Positions 1-7,268 of a stretch of DNA of 23,771 nucleotides are shown piece after piece. Below the pieces are notes generated by a model. That model saw nothing but the letters and a program-made list of their open reading frames with translations, was not told where the DNA came from and made no database searches. The position numbers and the translations under genes were made by a program. The stretch is from NCBI GenBank assembly GCA_008933045.1, contig WBXJ01000010.1, positions 1 to 23,771 on the forward strand. Direction: 5' to 3'. Each line of letters starts with the position of its first letter. The first letter of the stretch is position 1. Source of the stretch: Verrucomicrobiota bacterium (lineage in GTDB: Bacteria; Verrucomicrobiota; Verrucomicrobiia; Limisphaerales; SXQI01).

Positions 1-171
1 CAATCTAAAATGATGTTTATCACCATAGCACTGACGGAGTTCGTCGATCTGTGAACTATCCCGTCCACAACCCGCAACTCTTGCACCTGATTTAATAAAA
101 CCATCAAGCATCGCGCGCCCAAGTCCCCGCGTTGCACCCGTCAAAACAATCAATTTAGGAGATTTTGCCAT
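1..171 (-). CDS. SDR-family oxidoreductase, 5' part only
   Basis: Reading leftward from ATG at 171-169 gives 57 codons before the window edge: a short N-terminus (MAKSPKLIV) and then TGATRGLGRA. TGxxxGxG is the NAD(P)-binding glycine motif of classical short-chain dehydrogenases/reductases, placed at residues 11-18 as expected at the end of the first beta strand. The following helix (MLDGFIKSGARV) and the strand ending AGCGRD fit the first Rossmann beta-alpha-beta unit. R39/D40 after the second strand hint at NADP preference, which is inference. The catalytic Ser-Tyr-Lys part lies outside the window, so the substrate is unknown. No clear Shine-Dalgarno precedes the ATG. A perfect 6-bp inverted repeat (CGGCAA/TTGCCG, 218-232) lies about 47 bp upstream. 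Confidence 0.85.
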   Translation of the reverse strand, partial: MAKSPKLIVLTGATRGLGRAMLDGFIKSGARVAGCGRDSSQIDELRQCYGDKHHFRL

Positions 172-252
172 ACCCAATCAAAAAACTACTTCACTACACT
201 ATTCCACGCAGAGTCTACGGCAATCCTTGCCGGAAATGTTGACCGCGTATTG

Positions 253-282
253 TTGATTCCAACTGACACGCAAACCTATAAA
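253..282 (+). promoter_or_regulatory. Possible sigma70-type promoter for ppnP
   Basis: TTGATT at 253-258 (4 of 6 matches to TTGACA) is followed 18 bp later by TATAAA at 277-282 (5 of 6 matches to TATAAT). Transcription would start near 289 and leave a leader of about 80 nt before the ppnP ATG at 373. A TTGACA at 335-340 was also seen but has no usable -10 box. The call rests only on visual consensus matching. Confidence 0.35.
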
Positions 283-372
283 CCGATACGACTGAACCTA
301 AAGGAAAAAATTTTCATGATCCTGAGGTGACGACTTGACAAAAGTGTTTCGATGCAAAAACTTTGCATGCCT

Positions 373-705
373 ATGAACACAACAATCGCAGAACAATTCT
401 CCGACGTGACAGTCCTCAGCAAAGCCAATGTGTATTTTGACGGAAAGGTCGTCAGCCACACGCTGCTTTTTCAAGATCAATCCAAGAAAACTCTCGGCCT
501 GATTTATGTTGGTAAGTTCCACTTCGGTACTAAGGCTGCGGAACGCATGGAAATTGTTTCGGGAAACTGCATGGTCCAATTTGATGGTTCAAGCGATCTA
601 CATTCCTTTCAAAAAGGTGAGTCCTTCGAAGTTCCTGCCGATTCCGGTTTTGACATCGAGGTAACCCAAGGCATTTGTGAATACATCTGTTCGTTCCTTG
701 CGTGA
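373..705 (+). CDS. ppnP: Pyrimidine/purine nucleoside phosphorylase PpnP (DUF1255)
   Basis: PpnP phosphorolyses many purine and pyrimidine nucleosides to the free base and ribose-1-phosphate. It is a small single-domain cupin-like beta-barrel (YaiE in E. coli, about 94 residues). The family pattern is clear: ANVYFDGKVVSHT, then KTLGLIYVGKFHFGT, ERMEIVSGNCMV, GESFEVPADSGFDIEV and a C-terminal CEYICSFLA. The frame is open from an ATG at 352, with further ATGs at 367 and 373. I chose 373 because it gives the usual short N-terminus (110 aa); none of the three has a good Shine-Dalgarno. The gene stands alone, convergent with fmt. Its TGA stop (703-705) sits in the loop of a perfect hairpin (694-713). 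The family is confident, the start moderately so. Confidence 0.88.
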   Translation: MNTTIAEQFSDVTVLSKANVYFDGKVVSHTLLFQDQSKKTLGLIYVGKFHFGTKAAERMEIVSGNCMVQFDGSSDLHSFQKGESFEVPADSGFDIEVTQGICEYICSFLA

Positions 706-713
706 GCAAGGAA
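694..713. terminator. Perfect hairpin with GNRA loop over the ppnP stop codon
   Basis: TTCCTTGC (694-701) and GCAAGGAA (706-713) are exact reverse complements separated by GTGA (702-705). GTGA is a GNRA tetraloop when read on the + strand. The ppnP stop TGA occupies 703-705. Neither strand shows a T-run after the stem, so this is not a canonical intrinsic terminator. It lies in the 23-nt gap between convergent ppnP and fmt and could act as a weak bidirectional terminator or a 3'-end stabiliser. The structure is seen directly; the function is inference. Confidence 0.4.
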
Positions 714-728
714 TGGCCTGCCAAAAAT

Positions 729-1691
729 TCACAACGGAGGAATCACGGTTGCGAACTTTGAACCCAATGCCATTGGAAACCCAGCTAGGAATTGTTCCGC
801 AGGTAAACGGCGCCCTCCTTCGCGTTGAATTTCCATCAAACGCAGCGCACCCTCACCACAGGCGACAACCAATCCTGTCCGATCACTGTTGAGCAGAGTG
901 CCCGGTAATCCATGGCCCGAAGCAACTGTTCCTCGCCATATCTTGATGAGCTGTTGACCCTTCGGCCCTTGCCAATGCGTGAACGTTCCTGGCCAAGGAG
1001 TCATCGCCTTGATTCGGTTGCAGAGTTGCTCAGAGGAAAACGACCAGTCCAAAGCTCCATCTTCTTTAGTAATTTTTCGAGCGTAAGTTGAACCCTCCGG
1101 TTGAGCGTAGGAAACTAATTTGCCCTCCACCCAATCTGGTAAACTCTGTAACAAAAGCTCGGCACCTAACTGAGCGAGGCGATCATGCACCGTCTGCCCA
1201 TTATCGTTGTTAAGAATCGGGGTGGACACCGTTGTGATCAGTGGTCCTGTATCCAAGCCTGCCTCCATTTGCATGAGGGTCACACCAGTCTCGCCATCAC
1301 CATTGAGTATGGCCCATTGGATCGGCGCGGCCCCTCGGTATTTAGGCAGGAGAGATGTGTGAAGGTTTAGGCAATGCCAAGGAGGTAGATCAAGTAGTGC
1401 TTGAGGAAGAATCTGTCCGTAGGCGAACACCACAATGACATCGGGCGAAAGCAACCGCACCTGCTCTAGAAATTCAGCGTCTCGAGCCTTGATCGGTTGC
1501 CAATAAGGAATTTGGTGTTCGAGCGCAAAGATTTTTGCGGCCGGTGGTTCTAACTTAAGATCGCGTCCCTTGGGTTTATCCGGTTGTGTTACCACTCCAA
1601 TCAGTTCAACAAAAGACGCCTCCCGCAGAGCTCGTAACGTTGGTAACGTAATCTCCGGAGTGCCAAAAAAAAGTATCCGGATGCGAGCCAT
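729..1691 (-). CDS. fmt: Methionyl-tRNA formyltransferase
   Basis: Fmt transfers a formyl group from 10-formyl-tetrahydrofolate to Met-tRNAi for bacterial translation initiation. The 320-aa length is normal for the family. The N-terminal Rossmann-like catalytic domain (about 1-190) begins IRILFFGTPE and carries the signature SLLPKYRGAAPIQWAI (residues 113-128). The presumed catalytic residues are N109, H111 (LNLHTSLLP) and D147 (AGLDTGPL), matching the Asn-His-Asp triad of the family. The C-terminal tRNA-binding barrel (about 205-315) contains CNRIKAMTPWPGTFTHW. It starts 9 nt after the adenylate-kinase-like gene stops, with AAGG upstream, so it is the last gene of a three-gene operon. Unlike the common def-fmt order, no peptide deformylase gene is adjacent. 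Confidence 0.96.
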   Translation of the reverse strand: MARIRILFFGTPEITLPTLRALREASFVELIGVVTQPDKPKGRDLKLEPPAAKIFALEHQIPYWQPIKARDAEFLEQVRLLSPDVIVVFAYGQILPQALLDLPPWHCLNLHTSLLPKYRGAAPIQWAILNGDGETGVTLMQMEAGLDTGPLITTVSTPILNNDNGQTVHDRLAQLGAELLLQSLPDWVEGKLVSYAQPEGSTYARKITKEDGALDWSFSSEQLCNRIKAMTPWPGTFTHWQGPKGQQLIKIWRGTVASGHGLPGTLLNSDRTGLVVACGEGALRLMEIQREGGRRLPAEQFLAGFPMALGSKFATVIPPL

Positions 1692-1700
1692 GCTCAGACC

Positions 1701-2288
1701 TTAAACTTGAGCCAGAATATCGAGGATGTTGCGCAACACGAACATTGGACTTTGCGTCGAATCAACGGTGTGAACCAAGGCTGAACCATAATGATCTAGC
1801 ACGGGTTTTGTTTCGCGTTCGTAAATCTCCAACCGTTTTTTAATGACATCCAAATTTGCGTCATCAAGTCGATTCTCCCGCAGTGCACGACGCTGAAGTC
1901 GCTCGATCATCTTACTCAGGTCGGGGCATGTCAGATTGATCAAAGCTTTCACATCGAGCGTCTCGGCAAGCATTACTGCTTGGTGCGGATTACGCGGAAT
2001 CCCGTCGAGCACCAACGTGTCTCGCTCTCGGGCGAAACGACCGCTTTGTTCCGCATAGCGTATATTATCGCGCCACAACCGAATCGTTAGCTCGTCTGGA
2101 ACTAGTTCTCCGCGACTAGAATACTCAATAAAAATGCGGCCCAAATCATGATCAATCGTGAGATTGCGAAACATATCGCCGCAAGCACAATGATAGAAAT
2201 TCGGAATAGTTCCCAAGATTTTACCTTGGGTTCCCTTGCCGGATCCCGGGGCACCGAACAGCAAAACCGACCGGTATCGTGTCTCCAT
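1701..2288 (-). CDS. Adenylate kinase-like nucleoside monophosphate kinase
   Basis: The 195-aa protein has an adenylate kinase fold. The P-loop is GAPGSGKGT (residues 12-20), the NMP-binding core contains CGDMFRN where adk has TGDMxR, and LVLDGIPRN stands for the usual LDGFPR. The C-terminal core RENRLDD...RLEIYERETKPVLDHY keeps the Arg-Asp-Asp pattern. The segment between the two conserved core regions is short, so this is a short-LID form without a zinc-binding LID. Such enzymes phosphorylate AMP or another NMP with ATP. The unusual CACGDMF and DGIPR sequences leave open a different nucleotide preference or a second adk paralogue elsewhere, so I give no symbol. A good AAGGAG lies before the ATG, overlapping the end of the preceding gene; the gap is 9 nt, and the gap to fmt is also 9 nt. 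Confidence 0.88.
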   Translation of the reverse strand: METRYRSVLLFGAPGSGKGTQGKILGTIPNFYHCACGDMFRNLTIDHDLGRIFIEYSSRGELVPDELTIRLWRDNIRYAEQSGRFARERDTLVLDGIPRNPHQAVMLAETLDVKALINLTCPDLSKMIERLQRRALRENRLDDANLDVIKKRLEIYERETKPVLDHYGSALVHTVDSTQSPMFVLRNILDILAQV

Positions 2289-2297
2289 GATGTCTCC

Positions 2298-3245
2298 TTA
2301 TTTCGCGTCTTTATGCCGTACCGTGAGCTCAATGATGGAATCAAATTGAACCCCCACCTCCGTCGTGCCTTGCAGCAATTGTAAGTGGATTTCAGTGGCT
2401 GTGATACGGCTGATCCGTCGCGCCGTGTAGTCTACTTTCGGTGTGCGGAACACGAGCACTTTATCTCGATCCCCATCGGTCGGCACAATTCGAAAGAACC
2501 CAGAAAGCTTTGTTTCAAAAAATCGGCGATCGAAAGTGGTATCAGTCCGTTTGAAAACTTGTGGCCCATGATCTACCGCCGCTGCTTTGCCATGCCCCGC
2601 CACACCCAACGCTCCCGGGGCAGGTTTCTTTTCCTCCACTGCAGTTGGTGTAGCAACGGAGGCTACCGCTCCACTGCCCTCTGTGGATTCTCCACCCGAG
2701 GAGTCGTCCGGAACTATGAGATACAAAATCGGCCCTACGATTGGAAAGAGCATTGAAACCCCCACAACAACGAATACGGGTCGGGACCGAAAACGAGCAA
2801 TCTCGGCTGCCGCATATAGATTAGCCAAATAAAGAGCGAACAAAATTAGCAAGCCCACCGGTGTTCCTAACGCAGGCAAAAACTTCTGTTTACCCGTGGG
2901 CAGTTGAACTCGGGGAACATCTTTCACTGTCACCATTTTCTTTGCAGAGGGTTCGCTTTGTCGTTCTTGCTGTGTTTTATCAATAAATGGAATGGCAAGC
3001 TTTGCCGCAGGAGAATTGGCGTCCTTAGCGATTTCCTTCAACGTTTCTTGGGACAATCGGCCCCAGCCAACGCGAGGAGAAAACCCACCTTTCTCCAACC
3101 GAACCACTAATCCATCATCAGTGATCGAGGCTGCATAGCCCGTATAAAAATCACCATTCGTCAATTTAAAATCCACGCCCCATCCGGTTACAGTGACCAG
3201 AAACAGAGCGCACAACCCAAGGACTAGTCGCAAAAACCTACGCAT
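2298..3245 (-). CDS. Exported/membrane protein of unknown function, SH3-like N-terminal module
   Basis: I do not recognise a named family. Starting at the ATG at 3245, which has GAGG 8 nt upstream, it is 315 aa. The frame stays open further upstream, but that extension reads like non-coding sequence. Residues 1-23 look like a signal sequence (MRRFLRLVLGLCALFLVTVTGWG). Residues 25-72 (FKLTNGDFYTGYAASITDDGLVVRL...SQETLKEI) resemble the small SH3-like beta modules common in exported proteins of PVC bacteria. Two membrane segments follow (about 127-147 and 157-178), then a Gly/Ser/Ala/Lys-rich linker (about 181-225) and a C-terminal beta-rich domain (about 235-315: RRFFETKLSGFFRI...EVGVQFDSIIELTV). 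It heads the operon with the adenylate-kinase-like gene and fmt. Confidence 0.75.
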   Translation of the reverse strand: MRRFLRLVLGLCALFLVTVTGWGVDFKLTNGDFYTGYAASITDDGLVVRLEKGGFSPRVGWGRLSQETLKEIAKDANSPAAKLAIPFIDKTQQERQSEPSAKKMVTVKDVPRVQLPTGKQKFLPALGTPVGLLILFALYLANLYAAAEIARFRSRPVFVVVGVSMLFPIVGPILYLIVPDDSSGGESTEGSGAVASVATPTAVEEKKPAPGALGVAGHGKAAAVDHGPQVFKRTDTTFDRRFFETKLSGFFRIVPTDGDRDKVLVFRTPKVDYTARRISRITATEIHLQLLQGTTEVGVQFDSIIELTVRHKDAK

Positions 3246-3393
3246 AATTTGATCCTCAATAGCAAAGCACGAGCAAAGATGAAACCAAAAAGGAGGAATT
3301 TTGCACTGATAATCTTCTCTCCCCATGAATTCTCCACACGATGGACTTGAATTGACGAGCCACGAGGAATCTCTACAGTCGGAAGGGAATCAC

Positions 3394-4794
3394 ATGAAAC
3401 TACTTTTTCCAAAACTGCTAGCCGTCGGTTGGCTTTTACTGGGTTGCGGTTCGTTGTTTGCAGCCGAAACCGCACTCGACCGTTACATCGCTCAACCAGA
3501 CCCGGCATACACTTATCGCCTGATCAAAACTGTTGAGGTGAAGGGAGCCAAGGCTCACATCATCGACATGACTTCACAATCGTGGCTCACGACCAACGAG
3601 GTAGACCGACCGATTTGGACGCATCGGATGACAATTATCCAACCCCCCCAAGTGAAATCTTCCAAGAGCCTGCTGATGATCACAGGTGGACGCAACTCGA
3701 GCGAGCCATCCGAGAAGCCCGATGACATGCTGATTCAGGCAGCCCTGCTGACTGGCTCAGTTGTGACTGAATTAAAAATGGTTCCTAACCAACCGCTCAC
3801 TTTCAAGGGTGACGGTGAACCGCGAGTGGAAGATTCGTTGATCGCTTTTACGTGGGACAAATTTATTCGCACAGGCGACGAGAAATGGCCCGCCCGCCTA
3901 CCAATGACCAAGAGTGCTGTGCGAGCGATGGATACAGTCGTGGACTTCTGCAGCAAACCCGAGGGCGGCAATCTTAAAATCGATGGTTTTGTGATCGCTG
4001 GAGGTTCCAAACGAGGCTGGACCACCTGGACCACCGCCTGTGTTGATAAGAGGGTCATCGGCATCATCCCAATTGTGATTGATATGTTAAATATCATGCC
4101 CTCCTTCATCCACCACTACGAAGCTTACGGCTTCTGGGCCCCGGCTGTCGGTGATTATGTCGCGATGGGGATCATGGATCGATTTCACACTCAAAAATAT
4201 CAAGACCTCATGAAAATTGAGGAACCGTATCAATACCTCGAACGACTAAAAATGCCGAAGTTCATGATCAACGCCTCCGGGGACCAATTTTTCCTCCCAG
4301 ATTCATCACAATTCTATTTCCACAAGCTCCCCGGCGTCAAGTATCAGCGCTACGTCCCAAATGGTGACCACTCCCTCAACGGAACTGATGCCGTGGAGAG
4401 TTTGATTTCTAACTACGGAGCCATTATTTATAATAAACCCCTCCCGACCATTGATTGGCGAGTGAAGAGCAACGGCTCCTATAACGTCACCAGTTCCAAG
4501 CGACCCAAGAGTGCGAAGCTTTGGCAAGCTAGCAATCCCACTGCACGAGATTTTCGAGTCGATACCATCGGCAAAGTTTGGACGAGTACGGATTTCGCGC
4601 TCACCGACGACAACCGCTGGGTGGGCACCGTCCCCACTCCTGAAAAGGGTTGGAAGGCCTTTTTTGTCGAGCTGACCTTTGATGATAGCCCTCTACCTTT
4701 CAAAACTACTACGGATGTGCAAGTCATTCCTGACATCCTTCCCTTCAAAGGCAAAACACCCAACGCCGACCTTCTCAAAAAATTCGCGTTGTAA
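3394..4794 (+). CDS. PhoPQ-activated pathogenicity-related (PqaA-type) exported protein
   Basis: The product matches the PhoPQ_related family (PqaA of Salmonella, AprA of Dictyostelium), an alpha/beta-hydrolase-like group whose substrate is not established. ATG 3394 has AAGGGA just upstream; the frame is open to 3325, but that extension has no signal character. From 3394 it is 466 aa, with a signal peptide ending near SLFAAET (residue 23). Family features visible are LLMITGGRN, the nucleophile-elbow-like IAGGSKRGWTTW (Ser205), FMINASGDQFF (Asp297) and PNGDHSL (His326), which would form a Ser-Asp-His triad. The C-terminal third looks like a beta-sandwich. It is monocistronic: divergent from the 2298-3245 operon and closed by a strong terminator. 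In PVC bacteria this is a plain exported protein and need not imply virulence. Confidence 0.88.
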   Translation: MKLLFPKLLAVGWLLLGCGSLFAAETALDRYIAQPDPAYTYRLIKTVEVKGAKAHIIDMTSQSWLTTNEVDRPIWTHRMTIIQPPQVKSSKSLLMITGGRNSSEPSEKPDDMLIQAALLTGSVVTELKMVPNQPLTFKGDGEPRVEDSLIAFTWDKFIRTGDEKWPARLPMTKSAVRAMDTVVDFCSKPEGGNLKIDGFVIAGGSKRGWTTWTTACVDKRVIGIIPIVIDMLNIMPSFIHHYEAYGFWAPAVGDYVAMGIMDRFHTQKYQDLMKIEEPYQYLERLKMPKFMINASGDQFFLPDSSQFYFHKLPGVKYQRYVPNGDHSLNGTDAVESLISNYGAIIYNKPLPTIDWRVKSNGSYNVTSSKRPKSAKLWQASNPTARDFRVDTIGKVWTSTDFALTDDNRWVGTVPTPEKGWKAFFVELTFDDSPLPFKTTTDVQVIPDILPFKGKTPNADLLKKFAL

Positions 4795-4811
4795 TCGCTG
4801 GTTTTTATTCA

Positions 4812-4840
4812 GGCGCGGAACTTCGGTTCCGCGCCTTTTT
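4812..4840 (+). terminator. Intrinsic terminator with UUCG loop
   Basis: GGCGCGGAAC (4812-4821) and GTTCCGCGCC (4826-4835) pair perfectly over a TTCG loop closed by C-G, the most stable tetraloop arrangement. TTTTT follows at 4836-4840. It lies 17 nt after the PqaA-like stop. The last T is also the first base of the reverse-strand stop of yraN (4840-4842), so the two convergent genes are packed directly onto the terminator. There is no immediate T-run on the other strand, so it should act mainly rightward. Confidence 0.93.
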
Positions 4841-5265
4841 CATGGCAGATATCGAAGCGGTTCTGAGAGCGGAAAAGCGTTGGGTAAATGCCGTATCTCC
4901 CCCACCATTCCATCTCGCATCAAAACCTCGACGATATCAAACCGAAAACTAATGAGTGGTTGACCCAAAAGGCGTAAATACTGCAACGCCGCTTCAGAAA
5001 GAATTCGTTCTTTATCCGCATCCACAGCAGCAGCGGGCCTGATCCAGTCCTCCGAGGATCTGGTTTTAACCTCGACAAAAACTAGCGAAAGTTGATCTCG
5101 AAAGATGAGGTCAATTTCACCTCGTCTGGCCTTAAAATTCGCGAATACAAACTGTAACCCTTGCCGCCTCAAGAACCTTCGCGCAGCCTCCTCCCCTCTT
5201 CTCCCCGTGCGCAAATGTTCGGGCAAATATCGCCATTTTCTCTCGTTCCACCATCGCAAAAGCAT
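4840..5265 (-). CDS. yraN: YraN family (UPF0102) nuclease-like protein
   Basis: This 141-aa protein belongs to UPF0102/YraN, a small PD-(D/E)xK nuclease-like family whose role is unclear and which is often found beside rnhB. Visible motifs are GRRGEEAARRFL (residues 21-32), RRGEIDLIF (E50, D52) and FVEVKTR (E65, K67), which fits the catalytic core order. The C-terminus continues with ALQYLRLL and a region rich in FDIVEV-type strands, as in the family. It starts 3 nt downstream of the rnhB stop with no Shine-Dalgarno, so translational coupling to rnhB is likely. It is the last gene of the VKOR-rnhB-yraN operon and ends on the terminator of the convergent gene. Confidence 0.93.
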   Translation of the reverse strand: MLLRWWNERKWRYLPEHLRTGRRGEEAARRFLRRQGLQFVFANFKARRGEIDLIFRDQLSLVFVEVKTRSSEDWIRPAAAVDADKERILSEAALQYLRLLGQPLISFRFDIVEVLMRDGMVGEIRHLPNAFPLSEPLRYLP

Positions 5266-5268
5266 AAT

Positions 5269-5934
5269 TCAAAAAAGTTCGAGGTTCACAGGTCGCAGGG
5301 GCGCGAAGCTGCGCCGATGAATCGGACAAGGGCCATGGACAGCGAGCGCGGCCAAGTGTTGAGGCGTGCCGTAGCCTTTGTGACTCGCAAATCCATAACA
5401 CGGATAGCGGCCATCATGCTCAAGCATCACGCGGTCACGTGTGACCTTCGCTAGCACGCTGGCCGCCGCAATGGAGTAACTGCGGGAATCCCCCTTCACC
5501 ACTGCCGTTTGATCCCATTCCGTGGATGTCTTTTGGTTTCCATCCACGAGTACATGATCCGGGGTAGAACGAAGCTGACGTAATGCACGGTTCATTGCCA
5601 ACAAACTCGCACGCAAGATGTTGATGCGATCGATTTCATCGGCCTCCACCAAAGAGATCGCGAACTCAACCTCGCTTGAGGAAATGATCAATTCATAAAA
5701 CCGCTCGCGCTCAGACTCCGTCAGTTGCTTAGAATCATTGAGACCGCGCAGTGCAACGGGTAACCCTTGTTGGTACCAAACTGAGGGTAGAACCACGGCA
5801 GCAGCAGCCACCGGCCCCGCTAACGGCCCACGACCGGCTTCATCAACTCCTGCAATACGAACAAGCTGGCGAGCACTCAGTTTTTTCTCGAATTCAAATA
5901 AGTCGACCGTCGCTTGTGAAACGGAGCGTTTCAT
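5269..5934 (-). CDS. rnhB: Ribonuclease HII
   Basis: RNase HII cuts the RNA strand of RNA-DNA hybrids and removes single ribonucleotides from DNA. Starting at ATG 5934, which overlaps the stop of the preceding gene as ATGA, it is 221 aa; the frame is open 13 codons further, but the overlap argues for this start. Conserved motifs are AGVDEAGRGPLAGPV (D31, E32), LNDSKQL (67-71), VLVDGNQ (D131) and KGDSRSYSIAAASVLAKVTRD (D149), giving the DEDD metal site. The N-terminal DLFEFEKKL helix is typical. The C-terminal GYGTPQHLAAL...HRRSFAPL is the substrate-binding end. It sits between the VKOR-DsbA fusion and yraN in a tight operon. Confidence 0.96.
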   Translation of the reverse strand: MKRSVSQATVDLFEFEKKLSARQLVRIAGVDEAGRGPLAGPVAAAAVVLPSVWYQQGLPVALRGLNDSKQLTESERERFYELIISSSEVEFAISLVEADEIDRINILRASLLAMNRALRQLRSTPDHVLVDGNQKTSTEWDQTAVVKGDSRSYSIAAASVLAKVTRDRVMLEHDGRYPCYGFASHKGYGTPQHLAALAVHGPCPIHRRSFAPLRPVNLELF

Positions 5935-7202
5935 GGGGAACGAACCTGAGTCAATCGGTTCGTGATCCCCCATTGCTGCGTGATCATCTCGTCAAACGCT
6001 GACTGTTGGTTGATAACCCCAACCGAAACTAAATCGCCGATAATCAATTGAGGCATCTGCCCTTTTCGCACTTTGGCGTAGTTCGAGGCATAGAGCGAAA
6101 TATCTTCCTGAATTCGAAGCTTGATCCACTCATTCGTCAAGGTGCGCTGGAGACGTTCAGCACCAAGGAGTTCGGACGCTCTCCGACGAACCTGATCTAT
6201 CGGCGGCGGGTTCTCTCCGGTCCAGAGCCAGTCGTCAAACTCGTGCGATTGATGCGGTGCCGCTAAAAAAACCGCCAGTCCAATTTGGGCATAACTACAG
6301 GAGTTCACATGAGCTTTTGGGGTTTGCTTCACGATCCAGTTGCAAGCACCGTCGAGAGGCATGGGGAGATTAATCACTCCAAACTGCCCAGCATAATTCG
6401 TCAACTGCTGCTTCAGAAAGCCGTGCATCTGGCGGCAGTGATGGCAACTGTAATCAAACAAACTAACGATGAGATACTTTGCATTGGTCGCCCCCATCAT
6501 CGGGAGCTCCGAAGGCTTCAGCTTGAACGCTCCGTTATAAAGGGATAGAACCCGCTCAACCGATGGAGTTGCGGGTGGTTGTGCGAGTTGTGGGACAACG
6601 CTCGCATGCTGCGAGGTGTGAGGGACATAGACCTGAGCGACTCCCAACCCCGCTGCGAGTAACAGGCAGCTACCCACAAGAATCATCGGTCGGGGGACAA
6701 TTCGAAAAAGTTTACCGAAGGTCAGCACCGATGCCGTCAACCCGAACACATGAGCCGACATACAATAGGGACAGATCGCCTTGATCACGATCACTTGCAG
6801 CCCGATAAACCATAACGCCGAGACGCTGACGAGCGTTGCACAAGCCAAAACCAACTTGCGAGACACCAAACTCTGGGAACCTGAGGTGAGTTTCAACAAC
6901 CCCAGCATCCAAAGTGCGTCTACTAAAACCGCACCCCAACTCACAGGTAACGGACCTAAATAAGCCCACCGACTGCTCAAGACTTGATCACAGGGAGAAT
7001 CAGGACCACACCCTGCGATTCCACCTCCCTTCCAAGCAGCCCAACCCAAATAGGTCGAGGCAGAGAACGCCAGCCCTACCAACACAAGGATCACCCAAAA
7101 CGCTCGGCGACTCCCCTGCTCCGCCCCGGTCAGGTTCTCAGAATTCTGGACGTGGTCGGGTTTGTTCCGGGTGGGTGTTTCAACTTGGCGTTTGTTTCCC
7201 AT
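5931..7202 (-). CDS. VKOR-thioredoxin (DsbA-like) fusion, disulfide-forming membrane protein
   Basis: The protein joins a vitamin K epoxide reductase domain, the quinone-linked counterpart of DsbB, to a DsbA-like thioredoxin domain. From ATG 7202 it is 423 aa; a TTG at 7238 is a possible longer start, and neither has a Shine-Dalgarno. After a cytoplasmic tail (1-34) come about five membrane segments (36-56, 85-104, 118-142, 148-165, 172-192). The VKOR loop cysteines C65 and C71 have the six-residue spacing of the cyanobacterial enzyme, and the membrane pair is C144-P-Y-C147. The periplasmic domain has DYSCHHCRQMH (C253, C256) and a probable cis-Pro loop KGQMPQL. Electrons would pass from the CHHC motif through the VKOR cysteines to quinone. 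It heads an operon with rnhB (4-nt overlap) and yraN, divergent from metH. Confidence 0.92.
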   Translation of the reverse strand: MGNKRQVETPTRNKPDHVQNSENLTGAEQGSRRAFWVILVLVGLAFSASTYLGWAAWKGGGIAGCGPDSPCDQVLSSRWAYLGPLPVSWGAVLVDALWMLGLLKLTSGSQSLVSRKLVLACATLVSVSALWFIGLQVIVIKAICPYCMSAHVFGLTASVLTFGKLFRIVPRPMILVGSCLLLAAGLGVAQVYVPHTSQHASVVPQLAQPPATPSVERVLSLYNGAFKLKPSELPMMGATNAKYLIVSLFDYSCHHCRQMHGFLKQQLTNYAGQFGVINLPMPLDGACNWIVKQTPKAHVNSCSYAQIGLAVFLAAPHQSHEFDDWLWTGENPPPIDQVRRRASELLGAERLQRTLTNEWIKLRIQEDISLYASNYAKVRKGQMPQLIIGDLVSVGVINQQSAFDEMITQQWGITNRLTQVRSP

Positions 7203-7268
7203 GCGTGCATCGTATAGAAAGGCACTGATCGGGTTCAACGTGAATCGATCAAGAACACTTAATTATCG

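Noticed and set aside
335..340. TTGACA as a -35 box for ppnP
   Set aside because: At 16-18 bp downstream there is no acceptable -10 hexamer, and the start site would fall in the coding start. The 253-282 pair is better.
2385..2756. Forward 123-codon ORF over the unknown membrane protein gene
   Set aside because: It is antisense to a gene with signal peptide, two membrane helices and a good ribosome site, and its own composition (Cys/Arg/Ser-rich) is typical of shadow frames.
3394..3462. Lipobox LLGC in the PqaA-like signal peptide
   Set aside because: The cysteine is followed by more hydrophobic residues (GSLFAA) and a good signal peptidase I site, so ordinary secretion is more likely.
7203..7238. 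Longer VKOR-DsbA protein from TTG 7238
   Set aside because: Rare start codon without a ribosome site; ATG 7202 gives a plausible cytoplasmic tail. Not excluded.
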